A stretch of 64,000 nucleotides of DNA. It comes from Anaerolineae bacterium (lineage in GTDB: Bacteria > Chloroflexota > Anaerolineae > Aggregatilineales > Phototrophicaceae). A program made the position numbers and the translations under genes. Location: NCBI GenBank assembly GCA_022841825.1, contig JALHQT010000003.1, positions 496,001-560,000 on the forward strand, read 5' to 3'. The notes under the pieces were generated by a model. The model was not told the origin of the DNA and did no database searches. It saw only the letters and a list, made by a program, of their open reading frames with translations. Below, piece by piece: positions 1-8,437 of this stretch (position 1 is its first letter; every line of letters begins with the position of its first letter).

Positions 1-745
1 GGGTGCGCAGCTCGTGGGCGACATCCGCCAGCAGATTGCGCCGCAGCGTCTCCGTGCGTTCCAGGTCGGCAGCCATCTCGTTAAAGGCGCTTGCCACTGC
101 ACGAAGCTCGGTGCTGCCCTTCACCTCCGCGCGTGCTTTGAAGTCGCGCCTGCCAAAGCGCCGCGCCGTGTGTTCGAGACGCGCCAGCGGTGCCGCCAGT
201 GAACGGCTGAGGATGACACCGCCGCTCAATCCGAGAACTGCCGAGATCACCGCCAGTCCGACCAGCGCCGTACTGATTTGGCGCAGCAGAAATGCCTGCG
301 AGTCGGCATTGGGCAAGAAGCTGGAAAGCGCCCGTTCTTGCGAGATGACCAGCGTGCCGCGCAGGCGTTCCCCCACCACAAGTGGGATCGCGACCCGGTT
401 GACTTCCATGTCGTCAGCCTGGGCGCTGTCTGATCCGGCGCTTTTGTAGACGAGCACGCCACCCTCGTTGAGCAGCGAAAGCGAAAACGAGCGCCCTTCA
501 GGTCCGCGGGGCAGCGAAAGGTCGTAGGATTGAAGCAGCGTTTCCACTCCTTCCCATCCCTGATTTGCCGCGTAATAGTTGCTGAGTTGCTCGGTCAGGC
601 TGCCGGGAGACGTCAGCTCCATGCGGATGAAGAACATGAGTGTGCCGCTGTTGGTCACCAGCAGCCCGATGCTTGCCAAAAGCAGCGGTCCCAGCAGAAC
701 CACCAAGGCGAACGCCAGGCTTAGGCGCACCCACAGACGGTTCAT
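1..745 (-). CDS. Membrane sensor histidine kinase, HAMP type (3' part outside window)
   Basis: This is the N-terminal 248 codons of an inner-membrane sensor kinase. A signal-anchor helix spans residues 8-30, an extracytoplasmic sensor region follows to about 155, a second helix lies near 158-182, and a HAMP segment near 180-232 leads into the H-box LLADVAHELRT, with the phosphorylatable His at 244. The catalytic ATPase domain lies beyond the window start. The start ATG overlaps the stop of the upstream response regulator as ATGA, so the two are translationally coupled and should form one two-component system. The ligand is unknown. The nearby ABC export genes and the tandem binding protein are plausible outputs or partners, by position only. 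Confidence 0.9.
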   Translation of the reverse strand, partial: MNRLWVRLSLAFALVVLLGPLLLASIGLLVTNSGTLMFFIRMELTSPGSLTEQLSNYYAANQGWEGVETLLQSYDLSLPRGPEGRSFSLSLLNEGGVLVYKSAGSDSAQADDMEVNRVAIPLVVGERLRGTLVISQERALSSFLPNADSQAFLLRQISTALVGLAVISAVLGLSGGVILSRSLAAPLARLEHTARRFGRRDFKARAEVKGSTELRAVASAFNEMAADLERTETLRRNLLADVAHELRT

Positions 746-1443
746 CGGGCTTCTCCAAGGCGGTAGCCGACGCCGTAGACGGTCTGAATGTAGACCGGAT
801 GTGCCGGGTCTGGCTCGATCTTCTTGCGCAGGTTGCGGATGTGGCTGTCGAGCGTGCGTTCCAGGCTTTCGTAGTCGTAACCCAGTTTGCGCAGGATCAG
901 GTCGGCGCGGCTGAAGGGGACGCCGGGGCGGCGCAGCAGCGTGACCAGCAGGTTGAACTCGGTCGGCGTCAGTTCGACGGGCTGCCCGTCGAGCAGCGTT
1001 GTCCGCCGCAGGACATCGACTTCCAGCGCCTCATACGACAGCCGCTCCTCGCTCGCCTGATCGCTGCTGTGAGCGCGCCGGAAGACGGCGCGTGCGCGCG
1101 CCACGATCTCACGCGGGTTGAAGGGCTTGGTCACATAGTCGTCCGCGCCAACCTCCAGCCCCAGAATTTTGTCCATGTCCTCGACACGCGCCGTCAGCAT
1201 GAGGATATAGACATGACGCAGTTCCGGACGACTGCGGATGTGGCGGGTGATGTCCAGCCCGTCTTTATCGGGCAGCATTAGGTCGAGGATGAGCAGATCG
1301 GGGCATTCGTGCGCCAGGATGCTCATCGCCGTGCGCCCATCGTAGGCGATGCTGACGCGGAAATCCGCCTGTTCCAGATACGCGCGCAGCACGCGGACGA
1401 TCTCTTTATCATCTTCGACAATCAGAATGTGTTCGTTCGGCAT
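742..1443 (-). CDS. OmpR-family response regulator
   Basis: A 233-residue regulator with an N-terminal receiver domain (acidic pocket D11/D12, phosphoacceptor D54, T84, K106 in the TKPF motif) and a C-terminal winged-helix DNA-binding domain (about 130-230, ending in the usual YGVGYR hairpin). It overlaps the downstream kinase gene by four bases (ATGA), so the kinase at the window start is almost certainly its cognate. OmpR-type regulators bind direct repeats spaced about one helical turn. Such repeats (TTCTCC) occur in the divergent promoter region 8272-8398, which makes the MacB-like exporter a candidate target; this is inference. The ribosome-binding site in front of the ATG is weak. Confidence 0.95.
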   Translation of the reverse strand: MPNEHILIVEDDKEIVRVLRAYLEQADFRVSIAYDGRTAMSILAHECPDLLILDLMLPDKDGLDITRHIRSRPELRHVYILMLTARVEDMDKILGLEVGADDYVTKPFNPREIVARARAVFRRAHSSDQASEERLSYEALEVDVLRRTTLLDGQPVELTPTEFNLLVTLLRRPGVPFSRADLILRKLGYDYESLERTLDSHIRNLRKKIEPDPAHPVYIQTVYGVGYRLGEAR

Positions 1444-1708
1444 AACTCACACTCGATATGAATACAACCGCAGAACGCCAATAATCTTCGAGCCATCACG
1501 GGCGCACACACGGGTGCGCCCCTACAACCAACGTGTCCGTAGGGGCGGACACATGGGTCCGCCCGCCGGCGCGCAGAGAACGCAAAGAAATTTCCAACAC
1601 GGAGGACATCGGGCATGATCCTCGTCCTCCGTGTTCCTTCGTACGCTTCGCGCCTTCGTGTTTCAATCCTGGCTGTGCGCTCTTGCGCTTATGTTCCTAT
1701 TCTAGGGG
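1444..1708. repeat. Intergenic stretch with two palindromes
   Basis: No gene is seen here. The stretch contains a 7+6+7 inverted repeat at 1501-1520 (GGCGCAC/GTGCGCC) and an 8+6+8 inverted repeat at 1543-1564 (GGGCGGAC/GTCCGCCC). Both are followed or preceded by the CGTAGGGGCG-like wording that recurs at other gene borders in this window. They may act as transcription stops for the binding-protein gene or as dispersed palindromic elements. The remainder, 1565-1708, shows nothing recognisable. Confidence 0.5.
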
Positions 1709-3988
1709 CTATTCCCCTTCGCAGCCGATGAGACATACACCGTCGTCGTAGCGAGCCATGACATCGAGCGCGCCGCCTTGCAGGCTGAGGAGCGCGACGT
1801 TGCGGCTCATCTCGCTGCTGCCGTAGGCATCCGGGCGGTAGCTGCCCTGTACGCCGACGAAGCTGTCGAGGTCGGTCAGCCATGTCCGCAAGCCGCTCGT
1901 GCCCGCCTCATCCAAGCCGCGCCCGATCAGATGTACGGCGTCGTAGTAGGCGGCAGCCTGCGGGAGGGGGTCGGCACCATAGCGTTCACGATACTGCGTG
2001 GTAAAGGCGCTGCCGAACCAATCCTGACCATCCGCCCACCAGCTCACCGGCGCGGCGACCTCGAAGGACAGCGTGCCGAGCGTCTCCGCGAAGGCGGGCG
2101 TCATGAAGCCGTAGACCAGCACGCCATCCCAGCCGCGCGCCGTCAGTTCCGCCATCAGTGCCGACGCGGCGGGCTGCGATGACCACACGCTGACCGCTTC
2201 GACATTCGCCGCGACCATCTGGTCGGCAATGCCCGCAAAATCGGCAGCATCAACGGCATGTTCCAATTCCAGCGCAACCTCGCCGTCGTCGCTGGCGTTG
2301 ACGACATCATTGAACGCCTCCGCGCTGTCCAGCCCGTAATCGGTACGGACGGCAATCGAGGCGAAGCGCGTGAGTTCACGCACATCAACCAGGTAGCGGG
2401 CAGCCGCATCCGCCAGTGACGCATCGGTCGCGCGCATCTGGAAGAGATAGCCGCCGCTGTTCAACCCGATCTGGTCGAGCGTCGCCGAGACAAGCTGGAT
2501 GGTCTCGCTGGTTTCGGCGCGGAAGGCGTTTGGCATGACCTGAGCGTTGGTATCGGGACCGATGACCAGCGCGACGCCATCCTCGACTGCCTGCGCAAAG
2601 GCAGCTTCGGCGGTCTCGGCGTTGGTGGCATTGTAGGCGACCAGATCGAGCAGATAGCGCGTGCTGTTGGGTCCGACGATGCCGCCCGCGTCGTTGATCT
2701 CACGCATGGCAAGGCGCGCTGCATCTTCGATCTGCGTGCCGATGCCCTCTGCCGCGCCGTCGAGCGAGGCGATCAAGCCGATGCGCAGGGTCTCGGTCGT
2801 CGTCGCGGCGACTGCGCTGCTATCCGCCCACCACAGGTCGGCGCAGTTCTGGCATACGCCGCCCGCGTATTGCGCCGCTTCGATCAGCATCCCATTGGGC
2901 TGCGCCTGCACAATGCGGAGCGCGTCGGTCTGCGTATTATCGTAAGCACCCTGAACGCCCACATAGTCCGCGTTGGTCAGGTTGGTGCGGATGGCGCTGG
3001 CGTCGATGCCGACATCGCTGATCGACTGCGCGAGCATGAAGACCGCATCATAGTAGGTGGCGGCTGCGTCGGGCGGTGTGATGCCCCACTGCGCGCGGTA
3101 ATCGGCGGCGAACGCCTGGGAGCGCGCATCGTAGGCGCTCGCGCTCCAGGCAGCGGGTCCATAGATGCCCGCCGTTAGTTCCGCGCCCGCGTCGGCGATG
3201 AAAGCATCATCCAGACTCGCGTGAACGACCATGCCATCCCAGTTGATCGCACGCAGCTCGTCGAGCAGCGCAATCATCTGCGCGTCGAGCGCCCAAACCA
3301 GCAGCGCCTCGGCGTCGCTGTCGCGCAGCGTGCGCACATCTTCGCTGAAGTCGTCCTCGTCGGCTTCGCGCACCAGGTCGAGGACGATGTTCGCCTCGCC
3401 CGCTGCCGTCCGGAAGGCTTCGGTGCCTGCCAGCGCTTCGTCGGTATTGGACGAAAGGACGGCGATGCGTGTCAGATGGCGCTCATCCACGAGATAATTC
3501 GCCAGCGCATCCGCCCGATCATCATGGGTGGCGGCAGCGCGGAAGCTGCCATTTCCGCTTGGCGCAGTTGCCGCGCCGCTGATGACTGCCAGCCCCTGTG
3601 TCCCGGCGTCGGCGACTGCCTGCGCATCCTCACCGTCATGGAGACCCAGGATGGCGATGGCGTCGTCGCCGACGGCTTCGTCGAGCGCGTCGAGGGTGTC
3701 GGCAGTGCTATCCGCACCATAGAAGACGACTTCCAGGTTGTAGCGGTCGCCGTTCGAGGCGCGCACGCCCGCTTCGTCGTCATCATCGCCCGCGTTGATC
3801 TGGTCGGCGGCGGTAACGGCTGCCTGATAGAGCTGCTGGTCAAGTTCCGCGCCGCGCCCATTTTCGCGCCCGATAAAGCCGATGCGCAGCGTATCCAGCG
3901 AGTCGTCCTGCGCGCCGACGGTGGCGATTGCGCCGACGCCGATTGTGGCGACCAACGCACCGAGTGTGATCCAGTTCCGCAATTTCAT
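1709..3988 (-). CDS. Exported protein with two tandem type-1 periplasmic-binding-protein domains
   Basis: The start ATG at 3988 is preceded by AAGGAG at good spacing and gives 759 residues. A signal peptide (about 1-26) ends in VGA-QDD with no lipobox cysteine. Two homologous ligand-binding units follow: one from about 34 (DTLRIGFIG) to 385, and one from about 399 (ETLRIGLIA) to the end. Each closes with a VGVQG(A/S)Y segment and a cysteine pair (GVCQNC and GVCLIGC). Each unit resembles the leucine/branched-chain amino-acid receptor fold (Peripla_BP_6), whose members normally carry a single unit of about 370 residues. No permease or ATPase for branched-chain uptake lies nearby, so a sensory or scaffold role beside the kinase pair is possible. 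Ligand unknown. Confidence 0.8.
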   Translation of the reverse strand: MKLRNWITLGALVATIGVGAIATVGAQDDSLDTLRIGFIGRENGRGAELDQQLYQAAVTAADQINAGDDDDEAGVRASNGDRYNLEVVFYGADSTADTLDALDEAVGDDAIAILGLHDGEDAQAVADAGTQGLAVISGAATAPSGNGSFRAAATHDDRADALANYLVDERHLTRIAVLSSNTDEALAGTEAFRTAAGEANIVLDLVREADEDDFSEDVRTLRDSDAEALLVWALDAQMIALLDELRAINWDGMVVHASLDDAFIADAGAELTAGIYGPAAWSASAYDARSQAFAADYRAQWGITPPDAAATYYDAVFMLAQSISDVGIDASAIRTNLTNADYVGVQGAYDNTQTDALRIVQAQPNGMLIEAAQYAGGVCQNCADLWWADSSAVAATTTETLRIGLIASLDGAAEGIGTQIEDAARLAMREINDAGGIVGPNSTRYLLDLVAYNATNAETAEAAFAQAVEDGVALVIGPDTNAQVMPNAFRAETSETIQLVSATLDQIGLNSGGYLFQMRATDASLADAAARYLVDVRELTRFASIAVRTDYGLDSAEAFNDVVNASDDGEVALELEHAVDAADFAGIADQMVAANVEAVSVWSSQPAASALMAELTARGWDGVLVYGFMTPAFAETLGTLSFEVAAPVSWWADGQDWFGSAFTTQYRERYGADPLPQAAAYYDAVHLIGRGLDEAGTSGLRTWLTDLDSFVGVQGSYRPDAYGSSEMSRNVALLSLQGGALDVMARYDDGVCLIGCEGE

Positions 3989-4014
3989 GATGTTCGTTCT
4001 CCTTGTCATAGCTC

Positions 4015-4137
4015 GCCTGGGGTTCAAAACCCCAGGCTAAATTGGATTTGTAAGCCCGTAAACGGGCTGGCGTTGCTCATGTTCAGCCCGTTTACGGGCT
4101 TTTTCTGGTTCGTAGCCTCCGGTTTTGAACCGGAGGC
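4015..4137. repeat. Inverted pair of a compound palindromic element
   Basis: Two copies of one element of about 54 bases face each other. Each copy consists of a 23-base palindrome (4015-4037 and 4115-4137, arms of 10 around a 3-base loop), a 12-13 base spacer, and a 16-base palindrome AGCCCGTAAACGGGCT (4053-4068) or its complement (4085-4100). The 23-base palindromes differ at paired positions (GCCTGGGG versus GCCTCCGG) but both keep perfect arms. The block sits between the binding-protein gene and the end of the permease gene, so it could terminate the exporter operon. Confidence 0.75.
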
Positions 4138-4183
4138 GAATGCAGGTCGAGAAATCGATGTCCAAGACCACGTCGCAATCTGT

Positions 4184-6040
4184 TTACTCGTATCTGAGCG
4201 CTTCGATGGGTTCGAGCGCTGCCGCACGGTTGGCGGGGTAAACGCCGAAGAAAATGCCGACGATGGCTGAGAAGCCCAGCCCCAACGCAATCGAGTCCCA
4301 CGTGATGAGCGCGGTCAACAGTCCCGAGGCGTTGACCAACTGCGCGATGCCAATGCCGAACAACACGCCCAGGATTCCACCGAGGACGCTGAGGAAGATC
4401 GTCTCGATGAAGAACTGCTGTGAGATGTGCCCACGCCGTGCGCCAATCGCCTTGCGCAAGCCGATCTCCTTGGTGCGTTCGGTGACGGAGACGAGCATGA
4501 TGTTCATGATGCCGATCCCACCGACCAGCAGCGAGACCCCGGCGATAGCGCCCAACAGGACGGTGAAGATGCCGGTGATGGTGCTGGCGGTATCGAGCAG
4601 GCTCTGCTGATTGAGGATGCTGAAATCATCGTCCTCATCCGCATCCAGGCGATGCTCACGACGCAGTAGAGCGGTCAGGTCAGCGATGACCGCATCGACG
4701 TTGTCCGTGTTGGTGACGCCGACGACGATGCTGGAGACCAGCTCGTCGCTGCTGCCTGCACGCCTGGCATTAAAGAGCTGGCGGTACCCCGTCGTGAGGG
4801 GGACGTGGACTTCGAGGTTTGGATCTGCGCCAAAGCCGCCATCCTGCTCCGCCAGCACGCCGATGATCTCAAAGCGCGTGCCATCAATGCGAATGTCGCG
4901 CCCGACCGGGTTCAGCCCGCCGAACAGCTCCTCTGCCGCGCTCTGCGCCAGGACTGCCACACGTTCGGCACCGTTGTAAGAGGCTTCCGACAGGTAACTC
5001 CCGATTTCGATGTCGATGTTGCGGACGTCGGCGTAATTCTCGGTCACACCACGCACCGTCGTCTGAAGGCGCTCGGATTCCGAGCGAACATCCAGCGTAC
5101 CGCTGTACTGAGGCAGTACGGCGTAGATACCGGAGATGCTGCGTTCGATGGCTAACGCATCGTCATATGTGAGCGTATCGGAGCGCCCACCCAATCCCTG
5201 CGCTCCTGGGGGTCCCCCGGTAACGGCTGCGCCGGGCGAGATCGTCAGCAGGTCAAGCCCTGTGCTGGTGATTTGCTCGGTGACGGAGGCGGATGCGCCG
5301 CGACCGACCGCCAGCATCGAGACGACCGCCGCGACACCGATGATGATGCCGAGCATAGTGAGCGCTGAGCGCATCTTGTTCGCAAGCAGCGCATCGATGG
5401 CGACGCTCAGATTCTGCGACAGGCTCAAGCCGGAGCGTTTGACCTTCGGGATGAGCGCCTTCACCTGCGCCCGACTCTCGTCGATTTGGAGGCGCGGGAT
5501 GAAGACCTGCGCCAGCAAACCGACCGTGCCGACCAGACCGAGCCAGTAGCCGGGACTCGTCAGGCTGACGAGGTTGATTGGGATGGGCAGCAGGTTATCC
5601 GCCGCGAAGAACAGGACGAAGAACGCGCCCGCCGCCAGGGCGAAGACGAACGTCACGCCCGACGCCAGCTTGCTCCGGCGCGGCTGCCAAAGGCTGACGC
5701 CGACCATGACAAGGGCGACGACCGCCGCCAGGACGACCAGCCCCTGACCGAGCACCGTCGGGTTGCCTCCCGGCAGTTGTCCACCGGGTAAGCCGGGCAG
5801 TCCTGCGGGTGTGGTGGCAGAGCCAGTTGCGGGCGCAGCCGTCGCCGGGGCGTCGAACCCGGCGGGTGGGGCGAAGGTATCGCTTGTGCTGGTGCTCGCG
5901 CCTGCGCTGCTGCCCGGCGGGTTGGCGAGCGCGCCCGCGAAATCGACCCAGGGATTGAAGGCGACCGCGCCAATCCCGATCAGCAGCGCACAGACGACGA
6001 TCAGTATGCTCTTGCTGTGAGGCAGGAGACGCTTAAACAT
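4184..6040 (-). CDS. MacB-like ABC transporter permease with N-terminal membrane extension
   Basis: A 618-residue permease of the MacB/FtsX family, the membrane subunit of a tripartite mechanotransmission exporter. The first 200 residues are not part of the usual family core: an N-terminal helix (about 10-30), a Ser/Thr/Pro/Gly-rich linker, and two or three helices around 95-185. The canonical part then begins (helix near 220-245, MacB periplasmic core to about 470, C-terminal FtsX domain with three helices). Conserved FtsX wording is visible (GGIGIMNIMLVSVTERTKEI, then GLRKAIGARR). The start overlaps the stop of the ATPase gene by eight bases. With the ATPase and adaptor it forms one operon. 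Substrate unknown; such systems move peptides, macrolides or lipoproteins. Confidence 0.9.
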   Translation of the reverse strand: MFKRLLPHSKSILIVVCALLIGIGAVAFNPWVDFAGALANPPGSSAGASTSTSDTFAPPAGFDAPATAAPATGSATTPAGLPGLPGGQLPGGNPTVLGQGLVVLAAVVALVMVGVSLWQPRRSKLASGVTFVFALAAGAFFVLFFAADNLLPIPINLVSLTSPGYWLGLVGTVGLLAQVFIPRLQIDESRAQVKALIPKVKRSGLSLSQNLSVAIDALLANKMRSALTMLGIIIGVAAVVSMLAVGRGASASVTEQITSTGLDLLTISPGAAVTGGPPGAQGLGGRSDTLTYDDALAIERSISGIYAVLPQYSGTLDVRSESERLQTTVRGVTENYADVRNIDIEIGSYLSEASYNGAERVAVLAQSAAEELFGGLNPVGRDIRIDGTRFEIIGVLAEQDGGFGADPNLEVHVPLTTGYRQLFNARRAGSSDELVSSIVVGVTNTDNVDAVIADLTALLRREHRLDADEDDDFSILNQQSLLDTASTITGIFTVLLGAIAGVSLLVGGIGIMNIMLVSVTERTKEIGLRKAIGARRGHISQQFFIETIFLSVLGGILGVLFGIGIAQLVNASGLLTALITWDSIALGLGFSAIVGIFFGVYPANRAAALEPIEALRYE

Positions 6041-6794
6041 GATGCTCCTCCACGACCACGCCGTCGCGCATGGCGATGGTGCGGTCAGCCTGCGCCGCGA
6101 TCTCTGGCGAATGCGTGACGAGGATCAGCGTGATGCCGCGCTCGTCATGGAGCTGGCGGAACAGCCGCATGATCTCTTCGCCCGTCTTGGTGTCCAGGTT
6201 GCCTGTCGGCTCATCCGCCAGGACGATGGCGGGGCTGTTGACGAGCGCGCGGGCGATGGCGACGCGCTGCTGCTGACCGCCGGACAGCTCGTTCGGCTTG
6301 TGATGAGACCGTGTGCCCAAGCCGACCAGTTCAAGGACCTCTTTGGCGCGCCGATTACGTTCGCTACCACTCACCCCGGCGTAGACCAGCGGCAGCCCGA
6401 CATTGTTCAGCGCATTGGTGCGACCGAGGAGATTGAACTTCTGAAAGACGAAGCCGATGCGATAGTTGCGAATGTCCGAAAGGCTGTCATCGCTCATCTG
6501 CGCGATCTCGGTGCCATCGAGTTTGTACGAACCGCTGGTCGGCTTGTCGAGCGCGCCAATGATCGTCATCAGCGTGCTCTTGCCGGAGCCAGACGGTCCG
6601 ACGATGGCGACGAATTCGCCTTTGTCGATGCGGATCGAGACGCCATCCAGCGCGCGGACTTCGGTATCACCCATCGTATAGATCTTGGTCAGGTCGTGCG
6701 TCTCGATGACCGGCTGGGCAGATGCAGCGGCTGCCGCATCGAGCACCGCCAGCGATTCGCGCACGTAGTCAGCGGTGAGTAGCTGCGCGCTCAT
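6033..6794 (-). CDS. ABC transporter ATP-binding protein, LolD/MacB type
   Basis: A 253-residue cytoplasmic ATPase that powers the adjacent MacB-like permease. Walker A GPSGSGKST lies near 66-74, the Q-loop at VFQKFN, the signature LSGGQQQR near 170-177, Walker B VLADEPTGNLD near 191-201, and the switch histidine in LVTHSPE. The first 30 residues precede the family's normal beginning (VIETHDLTKIY), so a shorter protein is possible, but no better start is visible. Its start shares one base with the adaptor stop (TGATG) and its end overlaps the permease start by eight bases, which indicates tight translational coupling. Confidence 0.95.
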   Translation of the reverse strand: MSAQLLTADYVRESLAVLDAAAAASAQPVIETHDLTKIYTMGDTEVRALDGVSIRIDKGEFVAIVGPSGSGKSTLMTIIGALDKPTSGSYKLDGTEIAQMSDDSLSDIRNYRIGFVFQKFNLLGRTNALNNVGLPLVYAGVSGSERNRRAKEVLELVGLGTRSHHKPNELSGGQQQRVAIARALVNSPAIVLADEPTGNLDTKTGEEIMRLFRQLHDERGITLILVTHSPEIAAQADRTIAMRDGVVVEEHHV

Positions 6795-8203
6795 CAGCCG
6801 CCTCCGAAGGGCAGCCCGCTGCCGCCCGCGCTGGTGGTTTCCGCCGGGATGATGACCGTCAGTCCTTCGGTCAGGTCGCCAGTGACGACCGTGAAACCGT
6901 CGATGGTTTCGCCAGTCGAGACGGGAACGCGAGTCGTCGCGTTATCGCCATTGAGAATTTCGACAAACTCGTCCTGACCCTCGCGCTGGATCGCCTGGGT
7001 CGGCACGACCAGCGCGTCCGCGATGCTGCCGACCAGGATTTCGACATCGGTGGTCATGCCGATACGGATCGGCAGCTCGTTATCATTGGTGATGTCCACG
7101 CGCACTTCGTAAGTGACGATGCCGTCGTTGTTCGTGCTGGTCGGGGCGATGCGGGTGACCGTACCGTCGATCTCCGCGCCGTCCAATGCTTCCGGGCTGA
7201 TGCGCGCGGGCTGCCCGACTTCGACCTGCGCGATGTCCAGCTCATCGACACTCACGTCGATATGCATCGCACTGTGATCGACCAGGGTGATGACCGTGCT
7301 GCCCGTATTGACGAGCTGCCCGGGGTTGAGGTTGACGTTGGCGACGATGCCGCTGAACGGCGCGATGATCTCGGCATCTGCCAGTGCCGCGCGGGCGCTT
7401 TCGACATTCAGATGCGCCTGTTCCAACTGCGCCTGCGCCGAGGCGATCTGCTGCTCGGTCGCGCCCGTCAGCAGGTCGTCGAGCGCCGCCTGTGCCTGAT
7501 CGACGCTCGCCTGCGCGGCGAGGACGGCGGCTTCGTACTGCATGTCCGGTGTCGTCTCGTTGCACTGCGCGACCGCGACGTTGTAGGTGCTCTGGGCGCT
7601 GCGCAGACTTTCGCCTGTTTCCGAGTCGGGGTCGGGGATGAATGCAGCATCCATGCTGTAGCCGTCGCTGAGGTAATCTGCGTAGGCATCCTGCGCACGG
7701 GTCAGCGTATCCTGCGCGCTTTCGACATTGGCGCAGTTGATGGTGATGTTGTTCGCTGCCGTGTTGGCGTTATTCTGCGCCTGGGTTAACTGCGACTGCG
7801 CGCTCGCCAGCGCTGCCTGTGACTGCGTGATCTCACGAACGGTCGGCTCAGAGACCAGATCGTCATAGTTGCTCTGCTGGACGATCAGCGCCTGCTCCTG
7901 GCGGGCGATCTGGTTTTGCAGGTCGGCTGTGTCGATGCTTGCCAGCACATCGCCCGCGCTCACTTCGTCGCCCACTTCGACCGCAACGTCGGCGACGATC
8001 CCCGTTGTGCCAAACGAAAGCAGCACTGTTTCGACGGGGGCGATGGTGCCTGTGGTTTCGATAGTCGTGCCGAGGGTGGCGCGTTCGACCTGCGCGGTCG
8101 TCGCGTCCTGCGCGCCGACGGGCGCAGCCCCGCCTTGCGACAGCACGCCGATCAGCGCCGCCGCGACGGCGATGAGTCCCAGAGCGATCAATCGTTTCTT
8201 CAT
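6794..8203 (-). CDS. Periplasmic adaptor subunit of the MacB-like exporter (HlyD/RND-MFP family)
   Basis: A 469-residue membrane-fusion protein. A signal or anchor peptide (about 4-31, ending PVGAQDA) leads into a first lipoyl half (VSAGDVLASID), a long alanine- and glutamine-rich coiled-coil hairpin (about 95-275, QARxALxQA-type repeats), the second lipoyl half (IIAPFSGIVANVNLNPGQLV), and beta-barrel and membrane-proximal domains. It bridges the permease to the outer layer in diderm relatives. In a monoderm it would act outside the membrane as a substrate chaperone. It is first in the operon; the start is preceded by GAGGAGGC. The short C-terminal GGSGLPFGGG tail is typical of this subfamily. 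Confidence 0.93.
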   Translation of the reverse strand: MKKRLIALGLIAVAAALIGVLSQGGAAPVGAQDATTAQVERATLGTTIETTGTIAPVETVLLSFGTTGIVADVAVEVGDEVSAGDVLASIDTADLQNQIARQEQALIVQQSNYDDLVSEPTVREITQSQAALASAQSQLTQAQNNANTAANNITINCANVESAQDTLTRAQDAYADYLSDGYSMDAAFIPDPDSETGESLRSAQSTYNVAVAQCNETTPDMQYEAAVLAAQASVDQAQAALDDLLTGATEQQIASAQAQLEQAHLNVESARAALADAEIIAPFSGIVANVNLNPGQLVNTGSTVITLVDHSAMHIDVSVDELDIAQVEVGQPARISPEALDGAEIDGTVTRIAPTSTNNDGIVTYEVRVDITNDNELPIRIGMTTDVEILVGSIADALVVPTQAIQREGQDEFVEILNGDNATTRVPVSTGETIDGFTVVTGDLTEGLTVIIPAETTSAGGSGLPFGGG

Positions 8204-8271
8204 GGTGGTAGCCTCCTCACAAGGTGTGCGGCGAGCGATATGCCGCCGCTGTACACAGGTGTATGAGGTTC

Positions 8272-8398
8272 AGTCTAGGGGGCGATTCTGGAGAAGTTAT
8301 GGAGAGGCAGTGCAGCTTATGTGCAAGTTGTGAAGGCTAAGAATTGCATCGAACTTCAATCCCGCCTCCACAGGTTCTCCAGATTGTTCTCCTAGACT
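8272..8398. promoter_or_regulatory. Divergent promoter region with paired TTCTCC repeats
   Basis: The gap between the adaptor gene (leftward) and the secreted-protein gene (rightward) carries a mirrored motif. Rightward, TTCTCC at 8375-8380 and 8387-8392 runs directly into TAGACT at 8393-8398. Leftward, the complement reads CTCTCC-n5-TTCTCC (8306-8290) and then CCTAGACT (8279-8272). The 11-12 base spacing of the hexamers fits an OmpR-type dimer, and TAGACT fits a -10 element of the form TAnnnT. The regulator is inferred, not shown; the pair encoded at 1-1443 is the nearest candidate. Confidence 0.5.
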
Positions 8399-8437
8399 CG
8401 CCCTTGTGCATCAGCATTGAATCTAAGGAGAACAATC

